From CBDAPE01 sp965198325 (lineage in GTDB: Bacteria; Pseudomonadota; Alphaproteobacteria; UBA828; JAPUJA01), in the NCBI GenBank assembly GCA_965198325.1, contig CBDAPE010000019.1:620001-684000 (forward strand): a stretch of 64,000 nucleotides of DNA, read 5' to 3'. The notes under the pieces are model-generated. The model was not told the DNA's origin. It did not search any database and saw only the letters and a list, made by a program, of their open reading frames with translations. Both the position numbers and the translations under genes were made by a program. Numbering within the stretch: position 1 is the first letter of the stretch; each line of letters starts with the position of its first letter. Shown here in pieces: positions 56,601 to 62,746 of this stretch.

Positions 56601-58816
56601 AGCGGATTCTCGCCTACAGCGACCGCCTCAGCGTGCGTGCGTGCGAAACCGTGCGGGTCATGGTGAGTTGCGAGGATCCGGCGGGCTATCGCGCCGGGCT
56701 GGTCCGCGTGGTGTGCGGCGATTCGCGCCCGACGGGGCCGGGCGTCAAGGAAACGCCCGTGCAGACCGCGAGCGATGGCAGCTATCCCGGCCGCGTCCAG
56801 CGGATTACCGCCGGGTCCTATGGCCGGATCGACGGCGCGGCGGATCTCGGTCTGGCTGCGGGCGTTTCGCTCGGCGCCATGATCTGGCCGACGAAACCCA
56901 CCAAGGGCCGGCAGACGATTCTGGCCAGATGGTCGGAGCAGGCCCGGACCGGCTTCAACCTCGAAATCGACGAGGCGGGCGGCCTCGCCCTGCTTCTGGG
57001 CGATGGCACCGGCGGGCTCGCGGTGCTCCGGTCGGGCAAGCCCCTGTTGGCTCGCGAATGGTACCTCGCCGCTGCGTCCTACGACGCGAAGAGCGGCGAG
57101 GCACGGCTCTACCAGATCCCGCTCGCCCGCTACCCGGGCGTCGACGACGGGGCCGAGGTCGCTGGCCCCGGGCCGCTGCCGCCCCCGGGCGCGGCCGATG
57201 CGCCTGTACTCATTGCCGCCCGTGGCGAACGGCAGGAGGCCGGGGGGTATGGCGTCGGCGGCCATTACAACGGCAAGATCGACAGCCCGCGCCTCGTCGC
57301 TCGTGCGTGTTCCCGCGACGCGCTCGCCGCGCTGGTTCAGAGCGCCGCGCCGGTGGGCGAGGATGAAGCGCTCGTCGGGTTCTGGGATTTATCGAAGCAT
57401 ATGACCCAAAGCCGGATCGCGGACCTGTCGTCGAACCGGCTCGACGGCGAACTTGTCAACTTGCCTGCGCGCGCCATGACCGGCTGGAACTGGACCGGCG
57501 AGGAGATGTGCTGGCGCCGGGCGCCCGGGCAATACGGCGCGGTCCATTTTCACGACGACGATCTCTACGACGCGGGCTGGGAGGCCGATTTTTCGCTGAC
57601 CCTGCCCGAGAGCCTGCCCAGCGGGGTCTATGCCGCGAAACTGACGGCGGCGGACGACGAGGAGTACGTGCCTCTCTTCGTGCGGCCCCCGAAAGAGGGT
57701 CCGGCGAACGATGTCGCCTATCTCGCCTCGACAGCGACCTACATGGCCTACGCCAACAAGGCTTGGGACATGGAGACCCCGCTCGCGGAATCCAAGAAGG
57801 GCGGCTTGCTCGTTCTCCAGCCTCACGACGCCTTTCTCTACGAGCATCCCGAATACGGCCTCTCGCTCTACGACTCCCATTCCGACGGGTTGGGCGCCTG
57901 CTATTCCTCGCGGCTCCGCCCGATTCTGAACATGCGGCCCAAGACCCAGCTCTGGAGCCTCAATGCGGATACCCACGTCACCGACTGGCTGGATGCGATG
58001 GACTGCCCGTTCGACGTCGTAACCGATGAGGACCTGCACGCCGAGGGCGCCGACGCGCTTGCACCCTACCGGGTGGTCGTCACTGGCAGCCATCCGGAAT
58101 ACTGGTCGACGCCGATGTGGCGGGCCCTGCGGTCCTGGCGCGATGGCAGCGGACGGCTGCTCTATCTGGGGGGCAACGGATTCTACTGGCGGATCGCCTT
58201 GTCCGACACCCTGCCCGGGGTCATCGAGGTGCGCCGGGCCGAGGGCGGCATGCGCTACTGGTCGTGCAAGCCGGGCGAGGCCTACCACAGCTTTACGGGC
58301 GAATATGGCGGCCTGTGGCGCCGGCTGGGCACGCCGCCCCACGCGCTGGTAGAGGCCGGCACGGTTGCGACCGGCTTCGACTCCGCGGCGCCCTACCGGC
58401 GCCGGCCGGCCAGCGACGATCCCCGGGCCCGCTTCATCTTTGAGGGCATCGGGGAAGACGAGGTGATCGGCGATTTCGGCGCGTTCGGCGGCGCGGCCGG
58501 GATCGAGCTCGAAGGCTACGACCGGGCGGCGGGCTCGCCGCCCCACGCGCTCGTCGTCGCGTCGTCGGACAATCATTCCCCGCTCTATTTCCTCACACCG
58601 GAAGAAACCCCGTTTCACCACCCGCTGATGAACGGCGCCGAGAGCGAGCGCGTGCGCGCCGACATGGTCTTCTTCGAGACCCCGGGCGGCGGCGGCGTCT
58701 TCGCCACCGGCTCGATCGCCTGGGCCGCGAGCCTCGCCCATGACGGCTACGACAACAACGTCTCGAGGATCACCCTGAACGTGCTCGCCCGCTTCCGCGA
58801 CCCCGCGCCCTTCTGA
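56597..58816 (+). CDS. N,N-dimethylformamidase large (beta) subunit-like protein
   Basis: A 739-residue protein against about 760 in Paracoccus. N-terminal Ig-like/LamG-like region about 1-260 (GVSLGAMIWPTKPTKGRQTI; GGHYNGKIDSPRL), then a GATase-like catalytic domain. Known DMFase uses an iron held by two Tyr and one Glu with a nearby His. Candidates here: Tyr382 (ASTATYMAYANKAW), Tyr420 (HPEYGLSLYDSHSDG), His499 and Glu501 (TGSHPEYWSTPMW); the His-x-Glu spacing and the 81-residue Tyr420-Glu501 distance equal those of the known enzyme (Tyr440-Glu521). Reaction: DMF or a related amide to formate and amine. Substrate not proven. Confidence 0.82.
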   Translation: MKRILAYSDRLSVRACETVRVMVSCEDPAGYRAGLVRVVCGDSRPTGPGVKETPVQTASDGSYPGRVQRITAGSYGRIDGAADLGLAAGVSLGAMIWPTKPTKGRQTILARWSEQARTGFNLEIDEAGGLALLLGDGTGGLAVLRSGKPLLAREWYLAAASYDAKSGEARLYQIPLARYPGVDDGAEVAGPGPLPPPGAADAPVLIAARGERQEAGGYGVGGHYNGKIDSPRLVARACSRDALAALVQSAAPVGEDEALVGFWDLSKHMTQSRIADLSSNRLDGELVNLPARAMTGWNWTGEEMCWRRAPGQYGAVHFHDDDLYDAGWEADFSLTLPESLPSGVYAAKLTAADDEEYVPLFVRPPKEGPANDVAYLASTATYMAYANKAWDMETPLAESKKGGLLVLQPHDAFLYEHPEYGLSLYDSHSDGLGACYSSRLRPILNMRPKTQLWSLNADTHVTDWLDAMDCPFDVVTDEDLHAEGADALAPYRVVVTGSHPEYWSTPMWRALRSWRDGSGRLLYLGGNGFYWRIALSDTLPGVIEVRRAEGGMRYWSCKPGEAYHSFTGEYGGLWRRLGTPPHALVEAGTVATGFDSAAPYRRRPASDDPRARFIFEGIGEDEVIGDFGAFGGAAGIELEGYDRAAGSPPHALVVASSDNHSPLYFLTPEETPFHHPLMNGAESERVRADMVFFETPGGGGVFATGSIAWAASLAHDGYDNNVSRITLNVLARFRDPAPF

Positions 58817-58817
58817 C

Positions 58818-58835
58818 TTCGGGCGCACGCCCGAA
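58818..58835. terminator. Hairpin after the DMFase-like operon, possible terminator
   Basis: TTCGGGCG-CA-CGCCCGAA, a perfect eight-base inverted repeat just after the stop. The T-run that follows is weak and displaced (AAATTTT), so termination is uncertain. Confidence 0.35.
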
Positions 58836-58862
58836 TGGTCGAACAAATTTTGCCACGGCCCC

Positions 58863-58891
58863 TTGATTTTGCCATAACAATTCCATATTTT
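58863..58891 (+). promoter_or_regulatory. Candidate promoter of the arsenic operon
   Basis: TTGATT at 58863-58868, a 17-base spacer and TATTTT at 58886-58891. Transcription would start at about 58898-58899, on the arsR start codon, suggesting a leaderless or very short leader mRNA. The -10 lies inside the operator. Confidence 0.4.
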
Positions 58892-58904
58892 TGGAAATAT
58901 GGAA
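58881..58904. promoter_or_regulatory. ArsR operator: perfect AT-rich inverted repeat
   Basis: TTCCATATTT-TTGG-AAATATGGAA, ten-base arms with a four-base centre, in otherwise GC-rich DNA. The right arm includes the arsR start codon (58899-58901). Size and symmetry suit an ArsR/SmtB dimer binding site; autorepression is inferred. Confidence 0.65.
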
Positions 58905-59240
58905 AAGTCAGACGCCATCGACGCCCTCGCCGCGCTCGCCCAGGACACCCGCCTCGACATCTTTCGCCTGCTTGTCGCGCAGGGACCGGACGGCCTGTCC
59001 GCCGGCAAAATCGGGCACGCTCTCGGCCTCGCGCCGGCGACCCTGTCGTTTCATCTCCAGCAGATGCGGCAGGCGAAGCTGCTCACCAGCCGGCGGTCCG
59101 GGCGGCAGATGATCTACGCCGCCGACTTCGAGGCGATGAGCGCCCTGATGGCCTATCTGACCGAAAACTGCTGTCAGGGCCGGCCGGCGGACTGCGCGGT
59201 GCCCCCGCTCACGGCCGCCGCGGCCGAATCCGCCGCCTGA
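58899..59240 (+). CDS. arsR: ArsR/SmtB-family arsenic-responsive repressor
   Basis: A 113-residue winged-helix repressor. HTH region GKIGHALGLAPATLSFHLQQ, followed by the wing (LLTSRRSGRQMIYAADFEAM). C-terminal Cys91, Cys92 and Cys99 (TENCCQGRPADC) resemble the arsenite site of the C-terminal-cysteine ArsR types, where As(III) binding releases DNA. It is the first gene of arsR-arsI-acr3. Start ATG lies in the operator repeat, with little room for a ribosome site. Confidence 0.88.
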   Translation: MEKSDAIDALAALAQDTRLDIFRLLVAQGPDGLSAGKIGHALGLAPATLSFHLQQMRQAKLLTSRRSGRQMIYAADFEAMSALMAYLTENCCQGRPADCAVPPLTAAAAESAA

Positions 59241-59259
59241 CCGGAAAGGATCCTAAGCC

Positions 59260-59700
59260 ATGAAGCGCATCCATGTTCATCTCGGCGTGACCGACATCCC
59301 CGGCACGGTCGCGTTCTACAGCCGCCTCTTCGGCGTCCCACCCACGGTCCGCGAGGACGATTACGCCAAATGGCTGCTCGACGACCCCCGGGTCAATTTC
59401 GCGATCTCGACCCGCTGCGGGTCGCCGGGTATCGATCACCTCGGCATCCAGGTCGAGGACGAAGCGGATCTCGCCGAAATCGCCGGCCGGTTGGCCGGCG
59501 CGGGCCGGCCCGTCGTGCGCCAGGAGCGGGCCGACTGCTGCTACGCAACAGGCGAGAAGGCCTGGATCGGCGACCCCCAGGGCGTGGTGTGGGAGACCTT
59601 CCTGACCACTGGCCGGATCACGACCTTCGGTGAGGACATCATCGACCTCGCCGACCTCGAGTCCGAGACCGCGTCCACCCGTCCTGCCGAGTCCGCCTGA
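59260..59700 (+). CDS. arsI: ArsI/CadI-like VOC-family protein
   Basis: A 146-residue vicinal-oxygen-chelate protein. Metal ligands by analogy: His5 or His7 (RIHVHLGV), His60 (GIDHLGIQVED) and Glu112 (VVWETF). A vicinal pair Cys93-Cys94 lies in RADCCYATGEKAWIGDPQG, the feature used by ArsI C-As lyase to hold trivalent organoarsenicals. ArsI demethylates methylarsenite with O2 and Fe(II); a CadI-like cadmium role is the alternative. In operon with arsR (19 bases) and acr3 (13 bases), which favours arsenic. Confidence 0.8.
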   Translation: MKRIHVHLGVTDIPGTVAFYSRLFGVPPTVREDDYAKWLLDDPRVNFAISTRCGSPGIDHLGIQVEDEADLAEIAGRLAGAGRPVVRQERADCCYATGEKAWIGDPQGVVWETFLTTGRITTFGEDIIDLADLESETASTRPAESA

Positions 59701-59713
59701 CCGACCGCCGCCT

Positions 59714-60787
59714 GTGAGCGCGCCCGCCGAGCCGGCCAAATCGGCCGCTACGTCCCGTCCCCGGGCCATGGGTCTGTTCGAGCGCGGCCTGTCGGTCTGG
59801 GTCGCGGCCTCGATCGCAGCGGGTGTCGGGCTGGGCACCACCTTTCCCGGGCTGTTCGCCGCGCTTTCGCGGATCGAATATGCCAACGTCAACTTCGTCG
59901 TCGCGGTGTTCATCTGGCTGATGATCTACCCGATGATGGTCAATGTGGATTTCGCAAGCCTGCGCCACGTCGGCGACCGGCCCAAGGGGCTCGTCGTCAC
60001 CCTGACGGTCAACTGGCTGGTCAAGCCGTTCACGATGGCAGGGCTGGGGGTGCTGTTTTTCGAGGTCGTCTTCCGCGATCTGATCGATCCCGCGACGGCG
60101 GGCGAATATATCGCCGGTCTGATCTTGCTGGGCGCGGCGCCCTGCACGGCAATGGTCTTCGTCTGGAGCCAGTTAACCCGCGGCGATCCGACTTACACCG
60201 TGGTCCAGGTCTCGATCAACGACCTGATCATGGTTGTCGCCTTCGCGCCGATCGTAGCTCTGCTGCTCGGGGTCACCGCGATCGTCGTTCCCTGGGAAAC
60301 CTTGCTGCTTTCGGTCGGGCTCTATGTCGTCATTCCGCTGCTGGCAGGAGCCGCGACCCGCCGCGCATTGAGTCGCCGCGGCGACGGGCTGCGCATCGCG
60401 GCGCTCACCCGTCGGCTCAAGCCCTTCTCGATCGCGGCCCTGCTCGCCACCGTGGTCCTGCTCTTCGGTTTTCAGGGACCGACGATCCTGGGCGAGCCCG
60501 TCGTCATCGTCCTAATTGCGGTACCGCTGCTGATCCAGACCTACGGCATTTTTGCCATCGCCTATCTCTGGGCCTGGCGCTGGCGCGTGCCGTTCAACGT
60601 CGCCGCGCCCTGCGCCTTGATCGGGGCCTCGAATTTCTTCGAGCTCGCGGTCGCCGTCGCCATCAGCCTGTTCGGGCTGAACTCGGGCGCGGCGCTGGCC
60701 ACCGTGGTCGGTGTTCTCGTCGAGGTGCCGGTGATGCTCTCGCTGGTCGCCTTCGCCAACCGCACCCGCCACCTCTTTCGCGCCTGA
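59714..60787 (+). CDS. Arsenite efflux transporter ACR3
   Basis: A 357-residue (GTG start) or 339-residue (ATG 59768) inner-membrane permease with ten helices. Diagnostic segments: MMVNVDFASLRHVGDRPKG, GAAPCTAMVFVWSQLTRGDP with the essential Cys, and IGASNFFELAVAVAISLFG followed by GVLVEVPVMLSLV. It exports arsenite using the proton gradient. Last gene of the arsenic operon; no arsC arsenate reductase is present next to it. Confidence 0.93.
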   Translation: MSAPAEPAKSAATSRPRAMGLFERGLSVWVAASIAAGVGLGTTFPGLFAALSRIEYANVNFVVAVFIWLMIYPMMVNVDFASLRHVGDRPKGLVVTLTVNWLVKPFTMAGLGVLFFEVVFRDLIDPATAGEYIAGLILLGAAPCTAMVFVWSQLTRGDPTYTVVQVSINDLIMVVAFAPIVALLLGVTAIVVPWETLLLSVGLYVVIPLLAGAATRRALSRRGDGLRIAALTRRLKPFSIAALLATVVLLFGFQGPTILGEPVVIVLIAVPLLIQTYGIFAIAYLWAWRWRVPFNVAAPCALIGASNFFELAVAVAISLFGLNSGAALATVVGVLVEVPVMLSLVAFANRTRHLFRA

Positions 60788-60789
60788 CC

Positions 60790-60825
60790 AAAATAAAAGC
60801 GGGCCGCATCGGAAGACGGGCCTGC
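60790..60825 (-). terminator. Rho-independent terminator, minus strand
   Basis: On the minus strand GCAGGCC, a 13-base loop and GGCCCGC (one A-C mismatch), followed by TTTTATTTT. It would end the transcript of the diguanylate cyclase gene. It lies between convergent genes; acr3 stops 2 bases away. Confidence 0.6.
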
Positions 60826-60852
60826 CTCTTGAAGCCGGAATAACAGGGACGG

Positions 60853-61632
60853 CTATTTCATCCGGGCCCGGATCGGCTCGCCGTTCATGGCGTCGAAGAT
60901 CGGACGGACGACCGAGCCCTGGCCGTTGTCCTTGCCGTTCCCGTTCCCGTTGCTGTGTTTCTCCGCGTACATCGCACGGTCGGCGCGCTGGAGAAGCGCA
61001 TCCGCCTCGTCGTCGCCGTCATAGCCGACGAAGCCGAAGCTCGCGTGGATATACAGTTTCGTGCCTGCATAGACGACTGCGGCGCGGTTGACCAGCCGCT
61101 CGAGCTCGTGCGCCCGGGCAAAGCCGTCATCGAGGCCCGTATTGGTCAGCAGGGCCGCGAACTCGTCGCCGCCCAGCCGGGCGACGATGTCGGTTGCGCG
61201 GATGTTGCCGGCGAGGATCTCCGCCACGCGGTGGAGAGTCTCGTCACCGGCATGGTGGCCATGCAGGTCGTTGATCTGCTTGAAGCCGTCGATGTCCAGA
61301 TAGGTAAGCACGCCGCGGCCGTCCTGGCGCTTGGCGTCGGCGAGTGCGCGCCTGAGCTCGCGCATGAAGTCGCGCCGGTTGATCAGTCCGGTCAGTTCGT
61401 CGGTCACCGAGAGCGCCTCCAGAACGGTGATCCGGTGGCTCTGCTCGGAGATCCGCTGCGCGGCCTCGGCCGCGACCGCCAGCAGGCGCTCGAGAAGCGC
61501 ACGCTGGTCGACCTCCGCGCCGGACCCGCCGCGCTGGATCGAGCGGATCAGCCGGTCGGCCACGAGTCCCACGCTGACGACGACGTCGGGTTTCGGGATG
61601 CTGACGACATCCGCACTCGAGATATCGGCCAT
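60853..61632 (-). CDS. Diguanylate cyclase (GGDEF)
   Basis: Makes c-di-GMP from two GTP. 259 residues: a short N-terminal part (about 1-60) without recognised sensor domain, a coiled helix (AQRISEQSHRITVLEALSVT), then the GGDEF domain about 78-225 with intact GGDEF at 154-158 (ARLGGDEFAALL). RATD at 145-148, five residues before GGDEF, is a full I-site for product inhibition. The tail has an Asn/Gly-rich stretch (SNGNGNGKDNGQG). ATG 61632 has GGAAGAGAG upstream; longer in-frame readings are rejected. A sigma-54-like promoter motif lies about 100 bases upstream. Confidence 0.92.
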   Translation of the reverse strand: MADISSADVVSIPKPDVVVSVGLVADRLIRSIQRGGSGAEVDQRALLERLLAVAAEAAQRISEQSHRITVLEALSVTDELTGLINRRDFMRELRRALADAKRQDGRGVLTYLDIDGFKQINDLHGHHAGDETLHRVAEILAGNIRATDIVARLGGDEFAALLTNTGLDDGFARAHELERLVNRAAVVYAGTKLYIHASFGFVGYDGDDEADALLQRADRAMYAEKHSNGNGNGKDNGQGSVVRPIFDAMNGEPIRARMK

Positions 61633-61963
61633 GGGTGTCTCTCTTCCTTCTGTGCTCGCGAGTCGCTCGCGGCGGGTTACCCGGTTGGCGCCGCTTGCCG
61701 GGCGCAAACCATCTTGCTGGGTAATCCGTCGCAAACTCTGTGCCAAGTCGCGAGCCCGGGACTGGGCGGTCGAATTCGCATGGCCCGCGGCATTTTTTGC
61801 CGAGCGGAATTTTTCGTCAGGGCAAACCAGGCGGGCATGGTCATCCGCCCGTAATGGCGGGGTCCGGGCCGGTCCTCGATAAATGGGGAGGGTCATCGGC
61901 GGCTAAAGTAACCACGAGAGTCTCAACGAAACCTTACCGGCCCGCAAGGGGTTTCCGGCGCTG
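61633..61963. other. 331-base non-coding region upstream of the diguanylate cyclase
   Basis: No gene seen. It holds a sigma-54-type promoter motif, small inverted repeats (CCGCC at 61844 with GGCGG at 61855) and the end of the following SDR gene at 61964. Both flanking genes read on the minus strand. Confidence 0.6.
61731..61745 (-). promoter_or_regulatory. Candidate sigma-54 (RpoN) promoter
   Basis: On the minus strand TGGCACAGAGTTTGC, matching TGGCAC-N5-TTGC with the GG and GC at the required spacing; only the base after TTGC (G instead of A/T) departs from consensus. It would start transcription about 87 bases before the diguanylate cyclase ATG. Enhancer-binding sites were not identified. 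Confidence 0.5.
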
Positions 61964-62734
61964 CTAAATCGCGAGCCCGCCGCCTTCAACGGGCAGCGCC
62001 ACGCCCGTGATGTGCTGCGCCTCGTCGGAGGCTAGGAACAGCACCGCGGCCGCAATGTCCTCGGGCGTCGCCAGCCGGCGGTTGGGTGATGCCTCCCGCG
62101 AGGCTTGGCGCAGCTCATCGGGATCGCGGCCCTGTTCCCGAGCGAGATCGTCGAGCATGGGCGTGTCCACATCCCCGGGGCAGACCGTGTTGATGCGCAC
62201 GCCTTGGGCCGCATAATCCGCCGTGATGCTCTTCGCCATCTGGATGACCGCGGCCTTGCTGACGCAATAGGCAAAGACGTTCGGGGCCGCCTTGATCCCC
62301 CAGTCGCCCGCCACGTTGACGATCGCGCCTCTGCCCTGGGCGCTCATCCGGCCTACCGCGGCGCGGCAGAGATAGAACACCGCGTCGACATTGACCGCCA
62401 TGACCTCGCGCCACAGCGCATCGTCGGTCTCGGCCAGGGGTGCCTGACGGAACACGCCCGCCGAATTGACGAGGATGTCGAGCCAACCCAGCCTCTCCTC
62501 GGTCTGCGCCACCAGCGCGTCGCAAAAGGCCGCATCCGTCACGTCACCGGGAATCGCCAGGGCCTCGATGTTTTCCGCAGCCAGCGCTTCCGCTAGCTCA
62601 GCCGCCCGCGCTCCGTTCCGACCGGTGAGCGCGAGCCGCGCGCCCGCGTGCCCCAACCGGCGCGCCACCGCGTCGCCGATTCCCGAGGTGGTGCCCGTCA
62701 CCAGCGCTGTCCGTCCCGCAAGCTCGCCCGTCAT
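61964..62734 (-). CDS. SDR-family oxidoreductase lacking catalytic Ser
   Basis: A 256-residue classical-size SDR: LVTGTTSGIGDAVARRLG, VNSAGVFRQAPL and YxxxK intact in FAYCVSKAAVIQMAKSI, and NTVCPGDVDTPML. The Ser normally 13 residues before the Tyr is Gly in IVNVAGDWGIKAAP. It could still bind NAD(P)H, but proton-relay chemistry may be altered. Starts just 12 bases after the amidohydrolase stop, so the two are probably one transcript. Confidence 0.85.
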   Translation of the reverse strand: MTGELAGRTALVTGTTSGIGDAVARRLGHAGARLALTGRNGARAAELAEALAAENIEALAIPGDVTDAAFCDALVAQTEERLGWLDILVNSAGVFRQAPLAETDDALWREVMAVNVDAVFYLCRAAVGRMSAQGRGAIVNVAGDWGIKAAPNVFAYCVSKAAVIQMAKSITADYAAQGVRINTVCPGDVDTPMLDDLAREQGRDPDELRQASREASPNRRLATPEDIAAAVLFLASDEAQHITGVALPVEGGGLAI

Positions 62735-62746
62735 CGCCTCGCCCCG

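Noticed and set aside
56084..57265. N-terminal extension of the RidA frame
   Set aside because: RidA proteins have about 130-155 residues; the ATG at 56083 has a good ribosome site, and the extension is antisense to the dmf-like genes.
57389..59008. 539-codon minus-strand open frame over the DMFase large subunit and arsR promoter
   Set aside because: No recognisable motifs, no ribosome site, and it crosses a well-supported gene and operator.
61844..61859. CCGCC/GGCGG inverted repeat as a terminator
   Set aside because: Five-base stem without a T-run on either strand.
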